Assembly: GCF_004367585.1 (NCBI RefSeq)
Contig: NZ_CP038015.1
Coordinates: forward strand, 2,734,001 to 2,798,000
Direction of reading: 5' to 3'
Origin: Paenisporosarcina antarctica
GTDB lineage: Bacteria > Bacillota > Bacilli > Bacillales_A > Planococcaceae
Length of the DNA: 64,000 nt
The notes under the pieces are model-generated. The model was not told where the DNA came from. It was given only the letters and a program-made list of their open reading frames with translations, and made no database searches. The translations under genes and the position numbers were made by a program. Of this stretch, positions 26,299 to 34,270 are shown piece after piece; within the stretch, counting starts at the first letter, position 1; the number at the start of each line of letters is the position of its first letter.

Positions 26299-27009
26299 TT
26301 ATGTAAAACGAGGAAACAAAATATTATTTTCAAGATGAATATGTTGGAACATATCAGCTTCTAATTCTTCTAACTTTTGATACGTTAGCGTGTAAGTTCT
26401 GCAGGCTTCCGGAGGCAGTGCATAATCATGGGTAACAACTCGCATTTCATTAAGAAAGTCCCCAATACCACTGTGATCAGCTTCGAGGATAAAAATTGAA
26501 TTTGATATTTGGTTATATATTCGAGGAGAGGAATTCAATTCATATTCTCTAATGATTGGAAAAACATTCTCTTCTTCTTCAATCAAATGCTGATCTATCT
26601 CTATTTTCATTAAATTAAATAACTCATGGAGTTTTGACAACTCTCTGTGATTTGCTCCATGGATTCTTAGAATTTTGTAAACGAACACGCTTAAAAGTGG
26701 AAGTTCTTTTTTCAGATAAATATGATGTGTAGTTACTACGTGATCAATCAAGTCCATATTAGACACTTCCAACCAATTTACATCATGATTTGTGCCTTTA
26801 TTTGCTTGAGCATTCATCTGATTAAGTTTTTCAATAAATGACTTCGCCTCAATATTCTGCTGTAAAAGCACTGCACTTAATGGACGATCTCCACCGCAAC
26901 AAAAATCAATGCGCTTTTCTTTAAATAATTTGCTAGCACCAGGATAATTAGCCACAATTTCTCCTATAGAATCAGATCCATTAAATCTATTATCAACTGA
27001 ATTCTCCAC
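26299..27009 (-). CDS. ric: Iron-sulfur cluster repair di-iron protein (RIC/ScdA/YtfE)
   Basis: 236-aa repair protein for nitrosylated Fe-S clusters. An N-terminal domain with IDFCCGGDRPL is followed by a hemerythrin-like domain with His/Glu ligands (TTHHIYLKKELP, IDQHLIEEEENVFP, LEADHSGIG, FQHIHLENNILFP). A frame with an ATG at 27055-27057 exists. The AAGGG site ten bases before GTG at 27007-27009, and a TATAAT inside the longer N-terminus, argue for the GTG start. An FNR-type box and -10 sit exactly upstream (27040-27082). It acts with the neighbouring hemerythrin and DUF2249 genes. Confidence 0.88.
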   Translation of the reverse strand: MENSVDNRFNGSDSIGEIVANYPGASKLFKEKRIDFCCGGDRPLSAVLLQQNIEAKSFIEKLNQMNAQANKGTNHDVNWLEVSNMDLIDHVVTTHHIYLKKELPLLSVFVYKILRIHGANHRELSKLHELFNLMKIEIDQHLIEEEENVFPIIREYELNSSPRIYNQISNSIFILEADHSGIGDFLNEMRVVTHDYALPPEACRTYTLTYQKLEELEADMFQHIHLENNILFPRFT

Positions 27010-27039
27010 TGAAATCTTTCCCTTCCGTTTTCTATATTG

Positions 27040-27082
27040 ATTATAAATTAAATCCATTAAGCCTCACGTGAGATAAATCACT
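27040..27082 (-). promoter_or_regulatory. Class II FNR-type promoter of ric
   Basis: CGTGA-N6-TCACT (centre 27074.5) lies exactly 32 bp from the centre of a TATAAT -10 (27040-27045). That equals a site at -41.5, the class II geometry of Bacillus Fnr (TGTGA-N6-TCACA). The transcription start would be near 27033, short of the upstream ATG. Confidence 0.65.
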
Positions 27083-27291
27083 TCCTTTATAATTATTAAA
27101 ACCTATTTGAATTTGCATTTATAACGCCAAATTCTCCCCTTGCTTTACGCAATGTGGAACACACACGCCTGGTAATTCTGTGGGGTAAAGATTGATAAAA
27201 GATTGGTTACGGGTGTTTCATCTAATTTTCTATAACTCCTTTAATGTCACCTTCCTTTTTTTAAACTTTATCATTAATAAAAATCTATATA

Positions 27292-27334
27292 TGTGATACA
27301 AATCATCGTGTCTATATTTTTATTTCAATACAAT
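27292..27334 (+). promoter_or_regulatory. Class II FNR-type promoter, plus strand
   Basis: TGTGA-N6-TCATC (27292-27307, centre 27299.5) and TACAAT (27329-27334, centre 27331.5) are exactly 32 bp apart, the same geometry as the divergent ric promoter. It drives the broken DUF2249 gene, which starts after AGGAGG at 27361. Confidence 0.6.
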
Positions 27335-27372
27335 GGGACTTGTCAGCCTAATAAAAATTCAGGAGGATAAAT

Positions 27373-27561
27373 ATTCGACAACATTTACAAGCACTGTTAA
27401 CGCAACGGAGTACCCACCAACAATTGAAACATAAAGTGATTTTCGAAACTTTTAACAATTTACAACCAACGGAAGCAATGCTTCTAATTAATGATCATGA
27501 TCTAAACCTTTACGTTTTCAATTTGAAGAGAAAGAAGGATTTACGACACTCAGTCGTCTGA
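27373..27561 (+). pseudogene. DUF2249 domain protein, frameshifted
   Basis: AGGAGG at 27361-27366 is followed after six bases by ATT and an open frame with residues KHKVIFETFNNLQPTEAMLLINDHD, typical of DUF2249. After HD the expected continuation (QFEEKEGF) is in another frame near 27518-27545, while the original frame ends at TGA 27559-27561. So the gene has a frameshift and lacks an ATG. DUF2249 genes often accompany hemerythrin and denitrification genes. Confidence 0.7.
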
Positions 27562-27659
27562 GGTTTCCGGCCGAGACATTGTCAATTCCTCATCCTGACA
27601 CATTTAATGTGAGTGGCATTACTTTAACTAATTTGATAATAGTACTACTTATGTACAAG

Positions 27660-27690
27660 AACCGGCCGTGCTTCACGCGACCGGTTTCCT
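27660..27690 (+). terminator. Terminator after the DUF2249 pseudogene
   Basis: AACCGG/CCGGTT with inner CGTG/CACG, followed by TTTCCTCTCTT. Confidence 0.5.
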
Positions 27691-27712
27691 CTCTTGTCAA
27701 TCAATTGTAAAA

Positions 27713-27853
27713 CTATTTGCCTACTAATCTTAAAGTTGATTCTGTGTGTTTGTGTTCGAGTACTTGGATTCGCTCATTCAAATTAGCTATCATACGAATT
27801 AGTTGCTCCATATGTAATTCCATTCGAATGAAATGATCAGGCAATTCTTTCAT
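27713..27853 (-). CDS. Small coiled-coil protein, 46 aa
   Basis: Compact gene downstream of ssbB on the same strand. The product is mostly one helix with heptad-like pattern (HMEQLIRMIANLNERIQVLEH). AAAGGA lies 11 bases before the ATG at 27851-27853. A longer upstream frame exists but lacks a ribosome binding site. No family name is known; a dimeric accessory protein is plausible. Confidence 0.5.
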   Translation of the reverse strand: MKELPDHFIRMELHMEQLIRMIANLNERIQVLEHKHTESTLRLVGK

Positions 27854-27938
27854 ATTGGGTGAATTCCTTTCTCTTGGATTCGAGTGATTCAAGATTTTGT
27901 GTATTAGCCTACGGTGCGGTCTACCGAGGCTTTTGGAT

Positions 27939-28358
27939 TTACACAACAGGTAATTCTTTATGCTCTTCGTCTGTAAAAATAAAGTCGTCTTTAGCTTTCG
28001 ATTCTTTATTAACAAAAGTACCTTCAGAAGATTCTTCTGTTTTAGGTTTTGTTTGTAAAAACTGAACTTCGTCGACGATCACTTCTGTTACAAAGACGCG
28101 AGTGCCATCTTCTTTTTGATAGGACCTTGAATGGATATGTCCACTGATTCCAACGAGTGAGCCTTTACCACAATACTTGACAGTGTGTTCAGCTAGTTTT
28201 CCCCATACCGTACATAACACAAAATCCGCATCATCTGCTTTTGCGTTTTTATAAGTACGTTGTACGGCTAAGACGAAACTTGCTTGGACTCTTCCTTCTG
28301 ACAAGCTTCGAAGTACAGGATTTTTTGTCATGCGCCCAATCATCCCAACTTGATTCAT
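27939..28358 (-). CDS. ssbB: Single-stranded DNA-binding protein (SsbB/YwpH-like)
   Basis: 139-aa OB-fold protein (MNQVGMIGRMTKNPVLRSL; FVLAVQRTY; VWGKLAEHTVKYCGKGSLVGISGHI). The C-terminus lacks the acidic DDIPF-type tip of the essential SSB and ends EHKELPVV, as expected for the shorter competence paralogue SsbB. Its neighbour ywpF and nearby fabZ and mbl match the B. subtilis ywpH region. AAAGGAGGGG precedes the ATG. Confidence in SSB is high, in the SsbB subtype moderate. Confidence 0.85.
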   Translation of the reverse strand: MNQVGMIGRMTKNPVLRSLSEGRVQASFVLAVQRTYKNAKADDADFVLCTVWGKLAEHTVKYCGKGSLVGISGHIHSRSYQKEDGTRVFVTEVIVDEVQFLQTKPKTEESSEGTFVNKESKAKDDFIFTDEEHKELPVV

Positions 28359-28623
28359 TTATCCCCCTCCTTTCTTGGTATTGAATTTATTGTACAAATA
28401 ACATTAAATTGTGTGCAAATCGCAAAAAATTTATTTTGACCACTTTTCAGGCGGGAATAATTCGATTTTTAATGTGCTTTATTTTCACAAAAACCATATA
28501 AACCTATATCGCTGTAGGCTATACCTGCTTATGCTAAAATTCAATTTTGACCACATTTCAAAGATTTTTATACTTTGTGTTATAATTAGTTCATATAGAC
28601 TTCGCGGAGAGGGTGTGCGCTTA

Positions 28624-29061
28624 TTGAAAACATTTAAAATGCTATCCATGACAGCTGTTCTAGGGGACCAAAATATCTCAATTCCTCTGATAGATGGTAT
28701 CATTATTAATCAAGAAAACAGCCACCGATCTTGGACTTTAGAGATGTATGTAGATAATACTAATAGTGATCTTTTTGAAGATCATAGAGTTTCAGGTGAC
28801 TTGATGGAAGTAAAAGTCGTCATTTCATATCCTGAAAACGAACCAGCGAGCTTTGAAGTAATTGTCTATGAGGTCAAAAAAATAGGCGATTATGTTTCAG
28901 TGTTGTTTAAAGGAACATTAAAACGTGCTCGTCGTAAGTATGCAGAACAACTGCTAACTGAACTAATCTCACATGGATTATCAGGGGACGCACTTGTTAT
29001 TCAATTTGAAGAAGGTATGCGTAAGCGTCCTCAATTAGAAAAAGACTCGGCGAAAGTTTAG
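28624..29061 (+). CDS. ywpF: YwpF family protein
   Basis: 145-aa protein of the YwpF family (PF14183), function unknown. Residues KTFKMLSM and IPLIDGIIINQENSHRSW are the recognisable part. An in-frame ATG lies far upstream at 28411, but GGAGAGGG eight bases before TTG at 28624-28626 sets the start. A TATAAT with extended TG (28578-28586) lies just upstream. It is divergent from ssbB, as in Bacillus. The terminator overlaps its stop. Confidence 0.8.
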   Translation: MKTFKMLSMTAVLGDQNISIPLIDGIIINQENSHRSWTLEMYVDNTNSDLFEDHRVSGDLMEVKVVISYPENEPASFEVIVYEVKKIGDYVSVLFKGTLKRARRKYAEQLLTELISHGLSGDALVIQFEEGMRKRPQLEKDSAKV

Positions 29062-29076
29062 CCGAGTCTTTTTTAT
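29041..29076 (+). terminator. Terminator of ywpF, overlapping its stop
   Basis: AAAGACTCGGC/GCCGAGTCTTT with T-run. The stop codon at 29059-29061 sits in the loop. Confidence 0.9.
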
Positions 29077-29098
29077 TTCACTAAAAGTATAGGCTAAG

Positions 29099-29344
29099 TT
29101 ATCTCATTTCATCTCCTGGTGCAATTGGTTCTGTCCCTCGATCATTCATACCTTCATTACCATCTATGTCTCTTGTTTCATCAGGTAAGTTAGTTCTTTC
29201 ATCAGTACCCGGAACTACATCTCTTGTTTCTTCACGATAATCTTCCATAGGAGTTTCGTTAACTCCCGGTACGTCGTCTCTCATATTACATCCCGAAAGT
29301 ACTAAAGCACTTAAACCTAATACGACCATTGTTTTTTTCCACAT
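29099..29344 (-). CDS. Lipoprotein, copy 1
   Basis: 81-aa lipoprotein with signal peptide MWKKTMVVLGLSALVLSGC; the lipobox is LSGC with the acylated Cys at about residue 19. The rest is short, acidic and Asp/Glu/Arg-rich with no fold. A paralogue with the same first ~45 residues lies at 29767-30033. AAAGGAGG precedes the ATG. Function is unknown; it resembles small envelope or spore-region lipoproteins only in general. Confidence 0.75.
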   Translation of the reverse strand: MWKKTMVVLGLSALVLSGCNMRDDVPGVNETPMEDYREETRDVVPGTDERTNLPDETRDIDGNEGMNDRGTEPIAPGDEMR

Positions 29345-29766
29345 AAAAAAGTTCCCTCCTTTCTGGCATTGTTTACCACACAGCGGTGTGATTCACATTA
29401 TGTTGCCCGAGAAAGAAGAGAACTATCCGATAATATCTTTGTTTTTCATTCAAAATGAAATGGAACGTAAGATGCTATTTATATCTTTACTATTCCTTCA
29501 AATGGTTTGTAAGAAAAATTGGTTCTAGTGCAAATAAAATAACGATTTCGCCGTCACGATAGCATGTCCTTTGCCCATTGCGCCACGACTTCTTCAAGTT
29601 AATTCCGCGCACCTCCGCTTGGGCCCACAGTACCTGGGTCATAAGGGTAAACAACACGATGTTGTGCAATTAGCCTTAGAGAAACTCATTCGAAAACAGG
29701 TTTTCGATTCATTGCTTCTATAGTCGGAGTCGAGCTAAAGTGTGCTTCCTGTTGTGCTTTTTTTAT
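29345..29766. other. Duplicated intergenic block between the two lipoproteins
   Basis: 29366-29455 nearly repeats 30052-30140, the region upstream of the second lipoprotein. The rest holds a fabZ 3' remnant and a short palindrome TCGAAAAC-AG-GTTTTCGA at about 29688-29710. Confidence 0.7.
29517..29589 (-). pseudogene. Decayed 3' end of fabZ (duplicate)
   Basis: Matches the 3' part of intact fabZ (about 30284-30372) over blocks TCTAGTGCAAATAAAATA, ATTTCGCCGTC and GCATGTCCTTTGCCCATTG, with small deletions. It is part of a tandem duplication of fabZ-3'/lipoprotein. Confidence 0.8.
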
Positions 29767-30033
29767 TTATCGGTCCATGTCATCTGCGTCACGCGCATCC
29801 ATGTCATCTTCTAATATTTCTTCTTCTGGCGTATTTCTGTCTTCCGTCATGTCTTTATCCTCATCACGATTTTGGTCTTCTGTCGTTGGACTTGTACCTG
29901 GAACTACATCTCTTGTTTCTTCACGGACATCTTCCATAGGGGTTTCGTCAACTCCCGGTTCGTCGTCTCTCATGTTACATCCCGAAAGTACTAAAGCACC
30001 TAAACCTAATCCGATCAATGTTTTTTTCCACAT
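29767..30033 (-). CDS. Lipoprotein, copy 2
   Basis: 88-aa paralogue of the lipoprotein at 29099. Signal peptide MWKKTLIGLGLGALVLSGC, then NMRDDEPGVDETPMED nearly identical to copy 1, then a divergent acidic tail. AAAGGAGG precedes the ATG at 30031-30033; an eight-codon upstream extension covers that ribosome binding site and is rejected. It arises from the same tandem duplication. Confidence 0.75.
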   Translation of the reverse strand: MWKKTLIGLGLGALVLSGCNMRDDEPGVDETPMEDVREETRDVVPGTSPTTEDQNRDEDKDMTEDRNTPEEEILEDDMDARDADDMDR

Positions 30034-30263
30034 AAAAAAGTTCCTCCTTTCTGGCATTGTTTACCACACAGCAGTGTGATTCACATTATGTTGCCCGAGA
30101 AAGGAAAGAACTATCCGATAATATCTTTGTTTTTCATTCAAAATGTTTTCGATGTATGATGATTCCCGCTTACACCCATATTACAATGTATTTAAAAATT
30201 GCACATTTAATATGGATTGTTCCCACAAATGGATTGCAAATTACAAAGAAGTTCAATTGAAAT

Positions 30264-30710
30264 TTATTCTGCTTTTTCAACAATTGGTCCTAGTGCAAAT
30301 AAAATATCGGTTTCGCAAGCGATTTCGCCGTCAACTGTAGCGATAGCATGTCCTTTGCCCATTGCGCCACGAATTTTAGTAAACTCCACTTCTAGACGAA
30401 GCTGATCACCAGGTACTACTTGACGTTTGAAACGGCAATTATCAACGCCTGTTAAGAAAGCCAGACGTCCTTTATTTTCTTCTTTATTTAATAAAGCTAC
30501 TCCACCTACTTGAGCTAGTGCTTCAATTATTAATACACCTGGCATAACTGGGTATCCAGGAAAATGTCCGTTAAAAAAATCTTCATTAATTGAGACGTTT
30601 TTTAATCCAACAGCACGCTTGCCATCTTCTATTTCCGTGATTCGATCTACTAATAAGAACGGGTAACGATGTGGTAATATCGCTTGAATTTGTTGAGCTG
30701 ATAATATCAT
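30264..30710 (-). CDS. fabZ: 3-hydroxyacyl-[ACP] dehydratase FabZ
   Basis: 148-aa hot-dog-fold enzyme of fatty acid elongation that removes water from 3-hydroxyacyl-ACP. The catalytic His is in [12 protein letters not shown] and Glu in [20 protein letters not shown] is at the N-terminus. GGAGG eight bases upstream selects the ATG at 30708-30710 over an earlier TTG. The stop is followed by the lipoprotein region. It sits in the mbl-epuA-fabZ order. Confidence 0.95.
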   Translation of the reverse strand: MILSAQQIQAILPHRYPFLLVDRITEIEDGKRAVGLKNVSINEDFFNGHFPGYPVMPGVLIIEALAQVGGVALLNKEENKGRLAFLTGVDNCRFKRQVVPGDQLRLEVEFTKIRGAMGKGHAIATVDGEIACETDILFALGPIVEKAE

Positions 30711-30725
30711 GTTAAGTTCCTCCAA

Positions 30726-31019
30726 TTATGACTCTTTGCCATTTAAAATATCCAAAATATGTTGCCATGTTTCCCATTTGAGGGCATCTTTAGGTTCGCC
30801 GTCTCCAACGTATCCATAGCCAATCATCAATCCTGCTGCCATTGCTCCAATGACCAGTGCTACTATGAGAATGATGCGAAGCCAAATCGGGAAAAGACGG
30901 ATTTGAACCCACCATGTTTTCTTTTCATCCTTAACTTTGGCTTTTTCAGCTTTGTGCTGTTGTCGCTTTGAAGGCGTTGGCGTATTCTCTTGTTGTTGGT
31001 CTTTTACATCATTTGTCAT
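30726..31019 (-). CDS. EpuA-like DNA-directed RNA polymerase-associated membrane protein
   Basis: 97-aa protein of the family often annotated as DNA-directed RNA polymerase subunit beta (EpuA, PF11772). That name is probably a misnomer. It has a charged N-terminus rich in Lys/Gln, then RLFPIWLRIILIVALVIG forming one membrane helix, then MIGYGYVGDGEP. It lies between mbl and fabZ. Function is unclear. Confidence 0.7.
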   Translation of the reverse strand: MTNDVKDQQQENTPTPSKRQQHKAEKAKVKDEKKTWWVQIRLFPIWLRIILIVALVIGAMAAGLMIGYGYVGDGEPKDALKWETWQHILDILNGKES

Positions 31020-31073
31020 TCGCCGTTCTCCTTATCATATATCAATACATAGATGTCTGTTTATCGTTTAAAA

Positions 31074-32063
31074 TCATGTTGAAACTTTCCCAATATTATT
31101 AAGTAAAATACCTGTCCCAATAACCACACAATTCATTGGCTCATCTGCAATTAATACAGGAACTTTTAACGCTTCTGCAAGCAATGAATCAATGCCATGC
31201 ATCAATGCGCCTCCACCTGTTAAAATAACACCACGGTCAATAATGTCAGCAGAAAGTTCAGGCGGTGTTTGTTCTAAGACGTTTCTCGCTGCTTGTAAGA
31301 TCAATGCGATGGATTCACGCATACATTCTTCTATTTCTGGAGAACGTATCGTAATCGTGCGTGGAAGACCTGTTATCATATCACGACCACGGATTTCCAT
31401 TTCTTCATTGCGTCCATCTGAGAAGGCTGTACCGATTGTGATTTTAATATTTTCAGATGTACGTTCACCAATTAATAATTTATAATGTCGTTTTATGTAC
31501 TGTAAAATGTCATTATTGAAAACATCTCCGGCAACTTTAATCGATTCAGAAGTGACAATGTCGCCCATCGAAAGGACTGCAATATCAGTTGTGCCTCCAC
31601 CAATGTCAATAATCATATTGCCACTTGGTTGGAAAATATCCATCCCTGCACCAATCGCTGCTACTTTTGGCTCTTCTTCCAAGTAAATCTTCTTGCCACC
31701 AGATTTTTCGGCTGCTTCACGTATCGCTTTTTGTTCCACACTTGTAATATTTGTTGGACAACAAATTAAAATTCGCGGCTTGGAAAAATATCCTTTGACA
31801 TTTAATTTATTTATAAAGTACTTTAACATCATTTCAGTGACATCAAAATCAGCAATGACTCCTTCTTTAAGTGGACGAACCACTTCAATATTCCCTGGAG
31901 TACGCCCTACCATTTTGTAAGCATCTTCCCCGACTGCAAGAACTCGTCTCGTTTTACGGTCCAATGCTACAACAGAAGGTTCGTTTAAAACGATTCCCTT
32001 GCCTTTTACGTGTATTAAAATATTTGCCGTTCCAAGGTCAATTCCAATATCTTTTGCAAACAT
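31074..32063 (-). CDS. mbl: Rod shape-determining protein Mbl (MreB-like actin)
   Basis: 329-aa bacterial actin that organises lateral cell-wall synthesis. ATP-binding motifs: GIDLGTANILI (phosphate 1), IDIGGGTTDIAVLS (phosphate 2), and GVILTGGGALMHGI (adenosine). Its position directly downstream of spoIIID matches mbl of Bacillus. The start ATG at 32061-32063 has AAGGGG upstream. Confidence 0.93.
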   Translation of the reverse strand: MFAKDIGIDLGTANILIHVKGKGIVLNEPSVVALDRKTRRVLAVGEDAYKMVGRTPGNIEVVRPLKEGVIADFDVTEMMLKYFINKLNVKGYFSKPRILICCPTNITSVEQKAIREAAEKSGGKKIYLEEEPKVAAIGAGMDIFQPSGNMIIDIGGGTTDIAVLSMGDIVTSESIKVAGDVFNNDILQYIKRHYKLLIGERTSENIKITIGTAFSDGRNEEMEIRGRDMITGLPRTITIRSPEIEECMRESIALILQAARNVLEQTPPELSADIIDRGVILTGGGALMHGIDSLLAEALKVPVLIADEPMNCVVIGTGILLNNIGKVST

Positions 32064-32186
32064 GGACCATGTTTCCCCTTCCTATATATATCTCTTATAT
32101 TTAGTGAATATTAACGGTATTCTTTTGTCTCTACTAACTGACAATTCTATCATATAGAACTTCTAATTACATCTTTTTTCACGTGG

Positions 32187-32225
32187 AAAAGACGCCATGA
32201 CGTGTCTAACGTCATGGCGTCTTTT
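32187..32225 (-). terminator. Terminator of spoIIID overlapping the coding end
   Basis: Perfect 16-bp arms AAAAGACGCCATGACG / CGTCATGGCGTCTTTT (32187-32202, 32210-32225). The spoIIID stop TGA (32212-32214) lies inside the stem. A T-run follows on the minus strand. Confidence 0.92.
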
Positions 32226-32484
32226 CTGGTTGTACTACTTTTTTCTTCCACATTTGTTTCGTCGCTTCCCCGCCTCTAATATGTCGGATAGATTTATGAT
32301 AAGCGAGAATTTCACTTACTTCTTTGGCCAGTGGTTCATTCACTAGTTTTAAGCGTTCTGTTAAATCTTTGTGCACTGTGCTTTTCGAGTAGCCCGATTT
32401 CTTTGCAACCGCGCGTACTGTCAAGCCAGTTTCCTGCACTAATTCACCAAGGTCAAGGCAACGTTTCCGGATCTGTTCGTGCAA
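32212..32484 (-). CDS. spoIIID: Stage III sporulation transcriptional regulator SpoIIID
   Basis: 90-aa DNA-binding protein controlling mother-cell genes after SigE. The HTH is seen in VRAVAKKSGYSKSTVHKDLTER, and SIRHIRGGEATK is the basic C-terminal signature. The start is TTG with GGAAGG eight bases upstream. The terminator stem includes its stop codon. It lies between spoIIQ and mbl as in other Bacillales. Confidence 0.95.
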   Translation of the reverse strand: MHEQIRKRCLDLGELVQETGLTVRAVAKKSGYSKSTVHKDLTERLKLVNEPLAKEVSEILAYHKSIRHIRGGEATKQMWKKKVVQPEKTP

Positions 32485-32539
32485 GTCCGCATCCTTCCGT
32501 ACCGAACGATTCTTATACCGTATGCCTTAAACTTTGAAA

Positions 32540-33205
32540 TTAGAACGCTAAGTACGTTCGTGGATTCATAACTTCGCCTTTATCATCAAAAACTTCGAAT
32601 TGTAAATGAATGCCCGCTGTTGGGTTAAATTCATTTTCAGTTGAGGTTGCCATAGCTTGCCCTTGTTTCACAACATCGCCAGTTTTCACTAAAATTTCAG
32701 TGACGGAACGATAAACTGTGAGATACCCATTTTCATGTTCAACAATAATCTCGTCACCAATAAATGGATCTAGATTAACTTCTTTTACTGTTCCACTCAT
32801 GGCAGATACGACTTCAAACGGTTGACCTTCAATCGAAATTGAAACACCGCTATTTGTTTCGTAAGTTTGGTTGAATACAAGAAGAGAGTTCTCTTGCGAT
32901 TCTTTAGAAGCTTCAGTGTCATAGAAATCTTGTAAAATCGTCATTTGATCAAGCATTGCTTCATCAAATGGGAATTTCATGTTCTCTTTTTGAGCTGTTA
33001 CAGGAACTTTCGCTTCTTCACCATTTGGATTTATTACTAGACCAGAATCTGCGACATCACTCTCTGGGCCGACAAACGCATTATAACCCCAAATCATGCC
33101 TACAAATAATAGCGAAAACCCAACGTAGATTGACGGCCAAAGCCACTTGTTCTTTTTACTCTTGATTTTTACTAGAGAAGGATTATTAGATTTTTCCTCT
33201 CGCAT
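32540..33205 (-). CDS. spoIIQ: Stage II sporulation protein SpoIIQ (degenerate M23 peptidase)
   Basis: 221-aa forespore membrane protein that forms the engulfment channel with SpoIIIAH. It has an N-terminal helix (about residues 20-40) and a LytM/M23 domain (about 110-215). Metal ligands are lost: the usual HxGxD reads NSGVSIS, and HLHFEV reads HLQFEV, so it is non-catalytic. An AGAGG eight bases before ATG at 33203-33205 selects this start over an ATG three codons earlier. It lies downstream of spoIID. Confidence 0.93.
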   Translation of the reverse strand: MREEKSNNPSLVKIKSKKNKWLWPSIYVGFSLLFVGMIWGYNAFVGPESDVADSGLVINPNGEEAKVPVTAQKENMKFPFDEAMLDQMTILQDFYDTEASKESQENSLLVFNQTYETNSGVSISIEGQPFEVVSAMSGTVKEVNLDPFIGDEIIVEHENGYLTVYRSVTEILVKTGDVVKQGQAMATSTENEFNPTAGIHLQFEVFDDKGEVMNPRTYLAF

Positions 33206-33240
33206 ATTCATCACCTCTTGTTGCTAGTGTTGTCAGCGAT

Positions 33241-34173
33241 TTAATTTTTTAAACATGCAGATTGAATAGATTGGAAATTTTTTATTTCTGTCTTTGGATA
33301 ATAGTGCTTTAAGATCGATTCCACCTTGCTTCCTTCCTGTGCCATTGCGTTAGCCCCGTATTGACTCATCCCTACCCCATGCCCGTATCCTTTCGTTGCT
33401 ACGGTAATGAGATTAGGGTTGGATGTATCAATTTCAAAATCTGTTGACGGGAGCCCTAAAACTTCTCGAATTTCACGGCCTGTCCATTCGTGTTGTGTAG
33501 TAGTCATTTGTTGAATTCGTTGTGATTTATTTTCTGTCAATACCATCTTTTTGAAGTGATCAGCTGTCCAAGTAAAGCCAAATGCATCGTTCCATTCTTT
33601 CAATGTAAATGATTTTGACTGGTTAAACTTAGGAGAAATTGTATCTCCTTTACTGTCCGTTGAAATCAAATAAGGAATTTCATTGCCACTATATCCTTCT
33701 GCGCTTTCCGTCATTCCGTTACTGGTTGAAAAGAACATCGCCGTAATGGGTTCATTATTGTACGTAATAATTTTAGAAGCTGTTTGGGTGACTGCTTGTG
33801 TGATATTTAGAGGAGGTTTACGTTCGCTAGGGGAAAGGAACGCTTGATGTGAAGTCGTTGGTTTAATAGAAGTTGCTCCGAAGTTTGTTGTTTTGAGTGC
33901 AAATGTGCGAGCTGCAATGGCTTGTGCTTTTAAAGCCTCTAACTGAAACGTAGACGGCATTTCCGCTTGAACTACACCTGCAATGTATTCTTCTAATGGA
34001 AGAGGCTCAGCAAGCCCTTCAACACGAATCATTACGGGATCACACGCAATAGCGGTTTCGGTTTTAGATTCAGATTTTGGTACTTGCTGTTGTTGCTTTG
34101 GTATCTTTTTTATTAATTCCAGTGGCAGGAGAAATAATGCGAGACATACAATTATAACGGCTAGGTATCTCAT
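33241..34173 (-). CDS. spoIID: Stage II sporulation protein SpoIID (lytic transglycosylase)
   Basis: 310-aa mother-cell enzyme that cuts septal peptidoglycan during engulfment. One N-terminal helix is followed by VVQAEMPSTFQLEALKAQAIAARTF (AEMP carries the catalytic Glu) and GYGHGVGMSQYGA. There is no ribosome binding site before the ATG. A SigE-type -10 ends six bases upstream, suggesting a leaderless mRNA. SpoIIQ is 35 bp downstream. Confidence 0.93.
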   Translation of the reverse strand: MRYLAVIIVCLALFLLPLELIKKIPKQQQQVPKSESKTETAIACDPVMIRVEGLAEPLPLEEYIAGVVQAEMPSTFQLEALKAQAIAARTFALKTTNFGATSIKPTTSHQAFLSPSERKPPLNITQAVTQTASKIITYNNEPITAMFFSTSNGMTESAEGYSGNEIPYLISTDSKGDTISPKFNQSKSFTLKEWNDAFGFTWTADHFKKMVLTENKSQRIQQMTTTQHEWTGREIREVLGLPSTDFEIDTSNPNLITVATKGYGHGVGMSQYGANAMAQEGSKVESILKHYYPKTEIKNFQSIQSACLKN

Positions 34174-34179
34174 GAACTG

Positions 34180-34208
34180 ATTGTATGAAAATAACGCCCA
34201 CTTTATGA
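34180..34208 (-). promoter_or_regulatory. SigE-type promoter of spoIID
   Basis: CATACAAT (34180-34187) is a perfect SigE -10. TCATAAA lies 14 bp upstream (34202-34208) as a -35-like match. The predicted start of transcription coincides with the spoIID ATG. Confidence 0.65.
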
Positions 34209-34270
34209 TTGACTGAACTCGAATAGATTTTCACAACCCTGTTTTAAAAATTACCTACTATAATTAAAAC

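Noticed and set aside
28400-28450. ComK-type AT box upstream of ssbB
   Set aside because: One AAAA-N5-TTTT match only; ComK needs a paired box at set spacing, and AT-rich DNA gives this by chance.
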